DNA from: Caulobacter sp. Root343
GTDB taxonomy: Bacteria; Pseudomonadota; Alphaproteobacteria; Caulobacterales; Caulobacteraceae
Direction of reading: 5' to 3'
Assembly: GCF_001425745.1 (NCBI RefSeq)
Contig: NZ_LMDF01000001.1
Location: forward strand, 1-64,000
DNA length: 64,000 nt
The notes under the pieces were generated by a model. The model saw only the letters and a program-made list of their open reading frames with translations, was not told the DNA's origin and ran no database searches. Shown here piece by piece: positions 13,286 to 20,183 of the stretch. Positions within the stretch are counted from its first letter, which is position 1. Every line of letters starts with the position of its first letter. Position numbers and translations under genes: made by a program.

Positions 13286-14302
13286 ATGAGGAACTGGGCT
13301 CGCGAGGCCTTGGCCAGGCTGGATGCGCATGATGAAGCGGCGCTGGTCACCGTCCTGGCCACCGAAGGCTCGGCCCCGCGCGAGGCCGGGACCAAGATGG
13401 TCGTCTGGCGCGGCGGCCAGTCCGGCACGATCGGCGGCGGCAATCTGGAGCACCGCGCCGCCGACCAGGCGCGGCGGATGCTGGAAGGCGGCCAAGTCCA
13501 CTTCGCGATCCAGGACTATCCGCTGGGTCCGCTGCTGGCCCAGTGCTGCGGCGGCCGGGTGCGGCTGTTCCTGGAGCGTTTGAACGACAACAGCCGCGAC
13601 TGGCTGACCGAGGCCGCCAAGCGGATGGACGCGGCCCAGCCGTTCGAGGTCCGCACCCGCTTCGACCCCGGCGCCCTGAGCAAGACCATCGCCCCGATCC
13701 TGGCCACCGACGCCGAGGGCCCCTCCGTCTCTCTGGCCGGCGCGTCCGCCAGCGCGCGCGGGGTCCGGCCTGACCTGGGCGACGTGTTGGTCGAGCGCGC
13801 CGACGCCCCGCGCCCGCCACTGCTGCTGTTCGGGGCCGGTCATGTCGGCCAGGCCGTCGCCAAGGCCTTCGAGCCGCTACCCTTCCGCCTGTCCTGGTAC
13901 GACAGCCGGCCGGAGACCGCCGACATCGGCGGCGTCCGCGTCGCCGAGGCGGCCGAGATGGCCGCCGCGGCCATGGGCGCCAGCTCCGACGCCTATGGCC
14001 TGGTGATGACCCATGACCATGCCCTGGACTACGCCCTGGTCTCGGCCGGCCTGGCCGGCGGCGGCTTTACATACCTCGGCGTCATCGGCTCGAAGACCAA
14101 GCGCGCCCGATTCATGAGCCGGCTGCGCGACGATGGCTTCTCGGAAGTCGTGCTGACCCGCCTGACGTGCCCCATCGGCCTGCCGCATCTGAAGAGCAAA
14201 GCGCCGGAGGTGATCGCGGTTTCGGTGGCCGCCGACCTCCTGATGCGCCAGGAAGCGGCGCGGATCCGCAACGACGAAGGCCTGACCCGTGCAAGCATTT
14301 AG
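13286..14302 (+). CDS. xdhC: Xanthine dehydrogenase accessory protein XdhC
   Basis: This 338-residue protein binds molybdenum cofactor, protects it and delivers it to the XdhB subunit. An N-terminal XdhC/CoxI domain carries SAPREAGTKMVV and GGGNLEHRAADQARR. A C-terminal Rossmann domain begins LLLFGAGHVGQAVAKAF near residue 177 and has FTYLGVIGSKTKRARF near 265, both typical of XdhC. ATG 13286 is preceded by GGGAGAGGGAG, which belongs to the palindromic repeat. Its 3' end overlaps guaD by 14 bases. Being next to xdhAB and guaD confirms the role. Confidence 0.94.
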   Translation: MRNWAREALARLDAHDEAALVTVLATEGSAPREAGTKMVVWRGGQSGTIGGGNLEHRAADQARRMLEGGQVHFAIQDYPLGPLLAQCCGGRVRLFLERLNDNSRDWLTEAAKRMDAAQPFEVRTRFDPGALSKTIAPILATDAEGPSVSLAGASASARGVRPDLGDVLVERADAPRPPLLLFGAGHVGQAVAKAFEPLPFRLSWYDSRPETADIGGVRVAEAAEMAAAAMGASSDAYGLVMTHDHALDYALVSAGLAGGGFTYLGVIGSKTKRARFMSRLRDDGFSEVVLTRLTCPIGLPHLKSKAPEVIAVSVAADLLMRQEAARIRNDEGLTRASI

Positions 14303-15572
14303 AGCGTCGATCCTCCACCTGCTGGAGGACCCGACGAGGAACGCGGAGGCGGTCGCCTTCCACGACGACGGCCTGCTGTTGGTCGAGGACGGCCGCGTGG
14401 TCGCTTGCGGCGCCTATGCCGAGCTGTCGCCGTTGCTGGGCGATGCGCCGGTCGACGACCTGACCGGCCATCTGATCACGCCGGGCTTCGTCGACACCCA
14501 TATCCACTTCCCGCAGGTCGACGTCATCGCCGCCCACGGCAAGCAGCTGCTGGACTGGCTGGAGCAGCATACTTTCCCAGCCGAAAAGGCCTTCGCCGAC
14601 CCGAAGCACGCGGCCGACACCGCGGCCTTCTTCATCGACGAGCTGCTGCGCAACGGCACCACGACGGCCCTGGTGTTCGGCTCGGTGCACAAGGTCTCGG
14701 TCGACGCCCTGTTCGCCGAAGCCTTCGACCGCGACATGCGGCTGATCGCCGGCAAGTCGCTGATGGACCGCAACGCGCCCGACGGTCTGACCGACACGGT
14801 CGAGAGCAGCCGCGCCGACATGGAGGCCCTGATCGCCGACTGGCACGGCAAGGGGCGCCTCGGCTACGCGGTCACCCCGCGCTTCGCGATCAGCTGCAGC
14901 GACGAGCAGCTGGCCATGGCCGGTGAGGTGCTGGCCGCCCATCCCGACGTCTGGATGCAGACCCATCTCTCCGAGAACCTGCACGAGATCAAGGAGACGG
15001 CCCGGCTGTTTCCCGCCGCCAAAGACTATCTGGACGTCTACGACCGTTTCGGCCTGCTGCGCGAACGCTCGGTCTTCGCCCACTGCGTCCACCTGAAGGG
15101 CGAGGCCTTCCAGCGGATGGCCGCCAAGGGCGGGGCGGCGGCCTTCTGCCCGACCTCGAACCTGTTCCTGGGCTCGGGCCTGTTCCCGCTGGAGGAGGCC
15201 TGTGCGCTGGGGGTCAAGGTCGGCATGGGCACTGATGTCGGGGCCGGCACGACCTTCTCGATCCTCCATACCCTGGGCGAGGCCTACAAGGTCGGCCAGC
15301 TGCGCGGCGACGCGCTGGACCCGTTCCACGCGCTGTACCTGGCGACCCTGGGCGGGGCGCGGGCGCTGGACCTGGACGACAAGATCGGCAACCTCGCGCC
15401 AGGCAAGGAGGCTGATTTCGTGGTGCTGGACCTGGCCGCGACCCCGCTGATGGCGCGGCGGCTGGCCGGGGCCAAGCGCCTCGAGGACCGACTGTTCGCG
15501 CTGACGGTGCTGGGGGATGACCGCGTGGTGGCGCGGACCTATTTGGCGGGCGTGGAGCGGTACAGGCGCTAA
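14289..15572 (+). CDS. guaD: Guanine deaminase
   Basis: This 427-residue protein deaminates guanine to xanthine, feeding XdhAB. It is an amidohydrolase: the metal-binding HIHFPQ motif follows TPGFVDT near residue 65, further zinc ligands are the histidines in MQTHLSE and FAHCVHL, and the catalytic aspartate is in GMGTDVGAGT near 320. The GuaD-type stretch HGKQLLDWLEQHTFPAE is present. The start is GTG 14289, inside the 3' end of xdhC. It ends the operon; a repeat element follows and the next gene is convergent. Confidence 0.95.
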   Translation: MQAFRASILHLLEDPTRNAEAVAFHDDGLLLVEDGRVVACGAYAELSPLLGDAPVDDLTGHLITPGFVDTHIHFPQVDVIAAHGKQLLDWLEQHTFPAEKAFADPKHAADTAAFFIDELLRNGTTTALVFGSVHKVSVDALFAEAFDRDMRLIAGKSLMDRNAPDGLTDTVESSRADMEALIADWHGKGRLGYAVTPRFAISCSDEQLAMAGEVLAAHPDVWMQTHLSENLHEIKETARLFPAAKDYLDVYDRFGLLRERSVFAHCVHLKGEAFQRMAAKGGAAAFCPTSNLFLGSGLFPLEEACALGVKVGMGTDVGAGTTFSILHTLGEAYKVGQLRGDALDPFHALYLATLGGARALDLDDKIGNLAPGKEADFVVLDLAATPLMARRLAGAKRLEDRLFALTVLGDDRVVARTYLAGVERYRR

Positions 15573-15589
15573 CTGGAGAACTTGCCCCG

Positions 15590-15686
15590 CCGCGCCTGCA
15601 GCACTCCTCCCCCGGAGGGGGAAGAAGATCCTTCCGCCCGCCTTTGGGGGCGGACGACCGCGAAGCGGTCAGGTGGGGGAAGCCGC
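15590..15686. repeat. Intergenic palindromic repeat between guaD and the nucleoside hydrolase gene
   Basis: The element holds two modules also found at 27681-27818. One is GCGCCTGCAGCACTCC followed by the palindrome TCCCCCGGAGGGGGA. The other is CCGCCTTTGGGGGCGG followed by GACCGCGAAGCGGTCAGGTG. The modules are in the opposite order from the 27681 copy. It lies between convergent genes and reaches the nucleoside hydrolase stop codon, so it probably also acts as a transcript-end hairpin. Confidence 0.75.
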
Positions 15687-16652
15687 TTAAGCCGCCCCCA
15701 TCGTCTCCGCGTACAGCTTCAACAACCGGTCCCCATCCACGGCCACCGTCGCCGCCTGGATCGGTTGGTCATCCCAGGCCGACGGCCCGAACAGCTCGCC
15801 CTCGACCTTCTGGCAGGTCTGGCCCAGGGCAACGCCCTCGGTCACCACCCGCACCGAGCCGCGACGCACGGTGAACAGGGTCGGGTCGATCACGAACGCC
15901 ACCGCCGCGGCGTCGTGGACGCAGCAGCCGACGATGCCGTCGCGGCCGCCGTAGAAGGCGGCGTAGGGCTTGGAGATCTCATTGAGGAACACGCCGGCGT
16001 CGCCGCCCGACGCAGCCAGGGCTTCCATGTATTGCGGGGTCATCACCACCTGGGTGGTCACATCCAGGCTGACGGCGGTGAGGTTCCAAGGCGCGGTGAA
16101 CACTTGGTCGGCGGCTTCCGGGTCGTTCCAGATATTAGCCTCGGCCACGGGCGTGACATTGCCCGGCTTGCCGGCCACGCCGAACGCGCCGCCCATGATC
16201 ACCACCGACTTCAGCAGGGTCGCGACCTCGGGATCGGCCTTCAGGGCCAGGACCAGGTTGGTCAGCGGGCCGACGGCGCACAGCACCACCTCGCCCGGAT
16301 ACTGGCGGGCCAGGTCGATGATCGCCTGGTGGGCCGGCTTGGTCTCGGGTTGGCCCGGAACCAGCCCGGTCAGCTCGACATCGCCCAGGCCGTTCTCGCC
16401 GTGCACGAAGGTCGGCGAGGGATTGCGCGGCCGGGTCAGCGGCTTGTCGGTCCCCTTGTAGACAGGGGCGGTCAGGCCGAAGCGCTGCTTCAGGTAAAGC
16501 GCATTGCGGGTCGTCGTCTCGATGTCGGAATTGCCGAAGATCGTCGTCACCGCGATCAGCTCGAGCGCGGGGCTGGCCTCGATGAACAGCAGCGCCATGG
16601 CGTCGTCGATGCCGGGATCAGTGTCGAAGATGATCTTGGTCGGAGTCGTCAT
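15687..16652 (-). CDS. Purine or ribonucleoside hydrolase (IUNH family)
   Basis: This 321-residue protein hydrolyses the N-glycosidic bond of nucleosides to free base plus ribose. The N-terminal calcium-binding signature DTDPGIDDAMAL is intact, followed by TTIFGNSDIETTTRNAL. GPLTNLVLAL lies near the middle, and the conserved metal-binding Asp and active-site His are in CVHDAAAVAF. It is the last gene of hpxX-hpxY-hpxZ-nucleoside hydrolase, starting 9 bases after the hpxZ stop. The context indicates purine nucleosides (inosine, guanosine) as substrates, but sequence alone does not separate purine from pyrimidine specificity. Confidence 0.92.
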   Translation of the reverse strand: MTTPTKIIFDTDPGIDDAMALLFIEASPALELIAVTTIFGNSDIETTTRNALYLKQRFGLTAPVYKGTDKPLTRPRNPSPTFVHGENGLGDVELTGLVPGQPETKPAHQAIIDLARQYPGEVVLCAVGPLTNLVLALKADPEVATLLKSVVIMGGAFGVAGKPGNVTPVAEANIWNDPEAADQVFTAPWNLTAVSLDVTTQVVMTPQYMEALAASGGDAGVFLNEISKPYAAFYGGRDGIVGCCVHDAAAVAFVIDPTLFTVRRGSVRVVTEGVALGQTCQKVEGELFGPSAWDDQPIQAATVAVDGDRLLKLYAETMGAA

Positions 16653-16661
16653 GGGCGGGCT

Positions 16662-17078
16662 CTAGCGCTTTTCTTCTTGTGACGCGAGGCGCTGGTCGGC
16701 CCCGCCTTGCATCAACGAAACATGGGCCGAGGCGACCTTCCAGCCGTCCTCGGTGCGGATCCAGGTCTGGCTCTGGCGGCCGATCTTGCCGGTGTCGTCG
16801 CGGCGGAACTCGACATTGGCGACGGCGAAGTCGGCGCCGAAGGTGGTGATCTGTGTCCGTAGCCGCGTGCGCGGCGGCGAGCCGCCGGCCCGACCGAGGC
16901 GGAAGGCGGCGATCTCGTCGAAGCTCCAGAGGTTCTCGGCGACACCCAGCCGCACGGTGTGCGGCGCGTTCCAGAAAGCGCCGTCCAGCGCCGCGACGTC
17001 ATTGCTCATCAGCGCCGTCTCGTAGGCGTCGACCAAGGCGGTCAGCTCCGCCAGCACATCGGGATCGTTGACGATCAT
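16662..17078 (-). CDS. hpxZ: HpxZ/AtzH-like protein (oxalurate or cyclic-amide catabolism)
   Basis: This 138-residue protein has a SnoaL/NTF2-like fold of the AtzH/HpxZ type (DUF3225). The N-terminal DVLAELTALVDAYETALMSND and the central LDGAFWNAPHTVRLGVAEN are the most characteristic stretches. In Klebsiella hpxZ sits in the oxalurate gene set of purine catabolism, and AtzH accompanies the amidase AtzE; its exact biochemical role is not settled. Its ATG overlaps the hpxY stop by 4 bases (ATGA), and hpxX-hpxY-hpxZ here match the atzG-atzE-atzH order. The symbol is by analogy. Confidence 0.82.
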   Translation of the reverse strand: MIVNDPDVLAELTALVDAYETALMSNDVAALDGAFWNAPHTVRLGVAENLWSFDEIAAFRLGRAGGSPPRTRLRTQITTFGADFAVANVEFRRDDTGKIGRQSQTWIRTEDGWKVASAHVSLMQGGADQRLASQEEKR

Positions 17079-18469
17079 AGGGCGCCTTTCGGAGGATGGG
17101 CGGTAAGGACCCCGGCGCGCTCCAGCCGCGTGGCGGCGGCGAAGGCCAGGTCCTCGCGCCAAGCCGGCGCGATGATCTGCACGCCGACCGGCAGCTGTCC
17201 CGGACGGTTCACCGGCGCGGCCAGCACCGGCAGGCCGACATAGCTGATCGGCTGGGTGAAGGCGCCGAGGTTCTTGCGCACCGAGACGGGGACCCCGTCC
17301 ATCTCCATGGTCGCTTGGCCGATCGGCGGGGCGGGACAAACCGACGAGGGGGCCAGCAGGATGTCGTAGCGCTGGAAGGCTGCCCGGACTTCGTCACGGA
17401 AGACGGTGCGAAAGCGTTGAGCCGCGCGATGCACGCCTTCCGGCAGCAGGGCCCCGGCCAGCAGGCGGTCGCGGACGGCCGGGTCATAGTCCATGGCCCG
17501 GGCGGCCAGGTCGTCGTGATGCAGCTCGCCGCCCTCGAAGGCGGTCAGGCAGAAGGCGGCCGCGCGGGCGGCTTGTGCGCCGGGGAGTTGCACGATGTCG
17601 TCGGCCTTCAGCGCCACGGCCACCCGGCCCAGGGCTTCCAGCACTTCGGGGAACGCGCCTTGCTGGAACCAGCCGCCCAGCACGCCAACCCGCAACGGCT
17701 GATTGGCCAGGACCTCGAGGCGCTCCGACAGCGGCTCGACCTCGCGCACGCAGATCGCGTCGCCTTGCGGATCCGGGCCCTGCAGCACGTCGTAGGCCAG
17801 GGCCAGGTCCTCGACCGACCGCGCGAACGGACCGACGTGGTCCAGGCTCTCGACGAAGGGGAAGACGCCCTGGCGCGACAGGCGGCCATAGGTGGGCTTC
17901 AGGCCGAAGACGCCGCACAGGCTGGCCGGGATGCGGATCGAGCCGTTGGTGTCCGAGCCCAGCGTCAGGGGCGTAAGGCCCGCCGCCACGGCCGCCGCCG
18001 ACCCGCCCGACGAGCCGCCGGCGATGCGGGTCGGATCGTGCGGATTGCGCACCGGCCCGTCGTGCGCGTTCTCGGTGACGAAGCCATAGGCGAACTCGTC
18101 CATGTTCAGCGCGCCCACCAGGATCGCCCCGGCGGCGGTCAGGCGCCGGACCAGGGTCGCATCGTGGGGCGGGGCAGCGGCCTCGCGGCGGATCTTCGAG
18201 CCGGCCAGGGTCGGCAGACCCTCGACATCGAACAGGTTCTTGACCGCGAACGGCACGCCGGCCAGCGGACCCAGGGGACGTCCGGCGGCGCGATCGGCGT
18301 CGACGGCATCGGCCGCGGCGAGGGCGCGCTCGGCGGTCACGGCGGTGAAGGCGTTGATCCCGCCGTCCAGCCGCTGGATCCGCGACAGGGTGGCCTCGGT
18401 CACCGCCCGAGCGGTGACGTGGCCGGCGCGGACCTCGCCGGCGATCTCGACGATGCTGCAGAAGCTCAC
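17075..18469 (-). CDS. hpxY: AtzE/HpxY-family amidase
   Basis: This 464-residue amidase-signature enzyme has the catalytic Ser-cisSer-Lys triad: the lysine in GVPFAVKNLFDVEG near residue 75, and the serines in RIAGGSSGGSAAAVAAGL near 150. LGSDTNGSIRIPASLCGVFG carries the nucleophile. It lies between an AtzG-like small protein (hpxX) and hpxZ, so it probably forms the amidase-small-subunit complex known for AtzE-AtzG. In this island the plausible substrate is oxalurate or a derived amide; that is inferred. It begins with GTG overlapping the hpxX stop by 4 bases. The frame is open further upstream, but that part lacks amidase features. Confidence 0.85.
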   Translation of the reverse strand: MSFCSIVEIAGEVRAGHVTARAVTEATLSRIQRLDGGINAFTAVTAERALAAADAVDADRAAGRPLGPLAGVPFAVKNLFDVEGLPTLAGSKIRREAAAPPHDATLVRRLTAAGAILVGALNMDEFAYGFVTENAHDGPVRNPHDPTRIAGGSSGGSAAAVAAGLTPLTLGSDTNGSIRIPASLCGVFGLKPTYGRLSRQGVFPFVESLDHVGPFARSVEDLALAYDVLQGPDPQGDAICVREVEPLSERLEVLANQPLRVGVLGGWFQQGAFPEVLEALGRVAVALKADDIVQLPGAQAARAAAFCLTAFEGGELHHDDLAARAMDYDPAVRDRLLAGALLPEGVHRAAQRFRTVFRDEVRAAFQRYDILLAPSSVCPAPPIGQATMEMDGVPVSVRKNLGAFTQPISYVGLPVLAAPVNRPGQLPVGVQIIAPAWREDLAFAAATRLERAGVLTAHPPKGAL

Positions 18470-18714
18470 GGTTCGAAGATCTCCGGGGCCTCGCTGGCGG
18501 CCTCGTCCAAGGGAGCCTCGCTCAAGGCGGCGACGAACAGGGTGGTCTGGCTCCGCAGCAGAGCGACGTTGTCGATGACGCCGGGCAGGGCGGCCGGCGG
18601 CAGGCTCAGCCCGCGCTCGGCCGCGCGGGCGGCGGTCCAGGGACCGATCTCGGCGTTGCCGAGTTCGAGGAAGGCCGTCGTCTCCGGGTCTATCGTCCGC
18701 GCGTCGGGCGCCAT
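18466..18714 (-). CDS. hpxX: HpxX/AtzG-like small amidase subunit (DUF4089)
   Basis: This small acidic protein of 82 residues resembles DUF4089/AtzG. Its core is LPGVIDNVALLRSQTTLFVAALSE, and the N-terminus is rich in Asp and Glu. AtzG-type proteins bind and stabilise the cognate amidase, encoded next with a 4-bp overlap. Two in-frame starts are possible. ATG 18729 (87 residues) lies two bases from the palindromic operator and lacks a Shine-Dalgarno sequence. ATG 18714 has GGAG 8 bases upstream and is preferred. It is the first gene of the four-gene minus-strand operon. Confidence 0.78.
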   Translation of the reverse strand: MAPDARTIDPETTAFLELGNAEIGPWTAARAAERGLSLPPAALPGVIDNVALLRSQTTLFVAALSEAPLDEAASEAPEIFEP

Positions 18715-18731
18715 GCGGCCAGGCTCCATAA

Positions 18732-18747
18732 GTAAGAAAAAACTTCA
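18732..18747 (-). promoter_or_regulatory. Putative purine-regulon operator, site 2
   Basis: GTAAG-AAAAAA-CTTCA on the plus strand matches the GTAAG-N6-CTTAC pattern, with its last two bases swapped. It is preceded by CATAA, giving the same CATAAGTAA string as site 1. It lies just upstream of the hpxX start, where a bound repressor would block the promoter or early elongation. Confidence 0.55.
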
Positions 18748-18919
18748 TACACCCGGGTTCGCCGGACACGCCAGCCCTGCTTGGCGAGGAACGGGTTTCC
18801 GCCCAAGCGCGCGCCATTCTCCGCGCCGATCGCCCGCCGCGCAGGCAGGCGAGGGCGATCGCGCGTTCCGATGCGCGTCACGCCTTGGGACGCGCGCCGT
18901 GCTGGCGCGTGATGCACAT

Positions 18920-18935
18920 GTAAGAAGGAACTTAC
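18920..18935 (+). promoter_or_regulatory. Putative purine-regulon operator, site 3 (perfect palindrome)
   Basis: GTAAG-AAGGAA-CTTAC is a perfect inverted repeat and defines the consensus for this family of sites. It ends 3 bases before the ATG of the formamidase gene, and its central AAGGAA is the only Shine-Dalgarno candidate for that gene. In mRNA the arms could also pair and hide the ribosome binding site. Confidence 0.65.
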
Positions 18936-18938
18936 TTG

Positions 18939-19889
18939 ATGGCGCATCACCGACTGGCTTCGGCCCCCGACACCGTCCGCTTCGGCATGTTCGACGCGGC
19001 CTTCGATCCCGTGCTGACGGTGAGCCCTGGCGACAGCGTCACCTTCGAATGCGTTTCGGGCGGGACCGAGGTGATGCCGCCACCGGGGTCGGCCTACGCC
19101 ATACCGGCCGCGCTACAGGCGATCCACGACAGCAACCCGGCGCGGATCGGCCCGCACATCCTGACTGGCCCCGTCGCCATCGCCGGCGCCGAGCCGGGCG
19201 ACACCCTGGAGGTCCGCATCGAGGCCGTCGCGCCGAACAACGACTGGGGCTATTGCGCGGTGCGGCCGCTGGCCGGCACGCTGCCGGAAGACTTCCCCGA
19301 CCGCTATGTCAGCCACATCGCCGTCGACCGGGCGCGCGGGGTCTGCAAGCCGGAGTGGGGCCCAGAACTGCCGCTGGCCCCGTTCTTCGGCACCATGGGC
19401 GTGGCCCCGCCCGCTCGGTACGGCCGTCTGTCCAGCCGCGAACCGCGCGAGCACGGCGGCAACATGGACAACAAGGAGTTGGGCGCCGGCGCGACCCTCT
19501 ACCTGCCGGTCTGGGTTCCAGGCGCGAACTTCTCGGTCGGCGACGGCCATGGGCGTCAGGGCGACGGCGAGGTCTGCGTCAACGCGCTGGAGATGGGCCT
19601 GACCGGGACCTTCACCTTCGTGCTGCACAAGGCGGGGGACGCGGGCGCCTTCGCCTGGCCCCGGGCCGAGACGCCGACCCACTACATCCTGATGGGTTTC
19701 AACGAAGACCTCGACCTGGCCATGAAGCAGGCCCTGCGCCAGACCATCGACTTCATCACCGCGCGCTCCGCCCTGACGCGCGTGCAGGCCTACCAGTTCT
19801 GCTCGCTGGCCGTGGACTTTCGGGTGACCCAGACGGTCAATGGCGAGAAGGGCGTCCACGCCTTGCTGGCGAAGGGGCTGCTGTTCTGA
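18939..19889 (+). CDS. Acetamidase/formamidase family protein
   Basis: This 316-residue protein belongs to the FmdA/AmdA family of zinc-dependent amidases that release ammonia from short amides. Family features are GDSVTFECVSGG near residue 32, the GPVAIAGAEPGDTLEV block, HGGNMDNKELGAGATLYLPV with its metal-binding His and Asp, and FSVGDGHGRQGDGEVC. The position between the purine operons and a perfect copy of the shared operator at its start tie it to purine catabolism. The substrate is unknown; formamide, oxamate or another small amide from oxalurate breakdown are possibilities. A TTG lies just before the ATG; I prefer the ATG. Confidence 0.88.
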   Translation: MAHHRLASAPDTVRFGMFDAAFDPVLTVSPGDSVTFECVSGGTEVMPPPGSAYAIPAALQAIHDSNPARIGPHILTGPVAIAGAEPGDTLEVRIEAVAPNNDWGYCAVRPLAGTLPEDFPDRYVSHIAVDRARGVCKPEWGPELPLAPFFGTMGVAPPARYGRLSSREPREHGGNMDNKELGAGATLYLPVWVPGANFSVGDGHGRQGDGEVCVNALEMGLTGTFTFVLHKAGDAGAFAWPRAETPTHYILMGFNEDLDLAMKQALRQTIDFITARSALTRVQAYQFCSLAVDFRVTQTVNGEKGVHALLAKGLLF

Positions 19890-20183
19890 GCGAGCGAACG
19901 ATCGGCGCCGGTTCGGTTGCTAGCCTCTAGCTCCACCTGTGCGCGTGGTGTCGTGGAGCTCAGAGATAACGGATTCTCGCGCGCCATGCCTTTGTCGAAA
20001 CATGTCGCCGCCACACTGAAGCCCTTGCGCCAAAAGGCTTTGATGTGCCGAAGCGGGATTGTTCCCGTCCAACGCGACCGGTTTCGTGGTTAATATTCCC
20101 CGAATGGCTGAATGCGCTACGGCGCCGCTCTTGCAACCTCTAGGTCACGCTTCGGTTGTGTCCTGTTTCGGGGGATCTGTGAG
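19890..20183 (+). other. Intergenic region before the RTX gene
   Basis: This 294-bp stretch has a hairpin at 19929-19960 (AGCTCCAC with GTGGAGCT) that may end the formamidase transcript, although no T-tract follows. An A+T-richer patch near 20088-20100 (GGTTAATATTCC) could be part of the RTX promoter. I see no gene or recognisable regulator site. Confidence 0.4.

Larger units (their letters stand above)
18730..18938. promoter_or_regulatory. Divergent promoter region hpxX / formamidase gene
   Basis: This 209-bp intergenic region has one putative purine operator at each end (18732-18747 facing hpxX and 18920-18935 facing the formamidase gene). The G+C-rich middle contains no gene or other feature that I can support. 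Confidence 0.5.

Noticed and set aside
17096-19930. A 944-codon plus-strand frame opposite hpxXY and out of frame with the formamidase gene
   Set aside because: It runs through two well-supported genes in shadow frames and has no recognisable domain.
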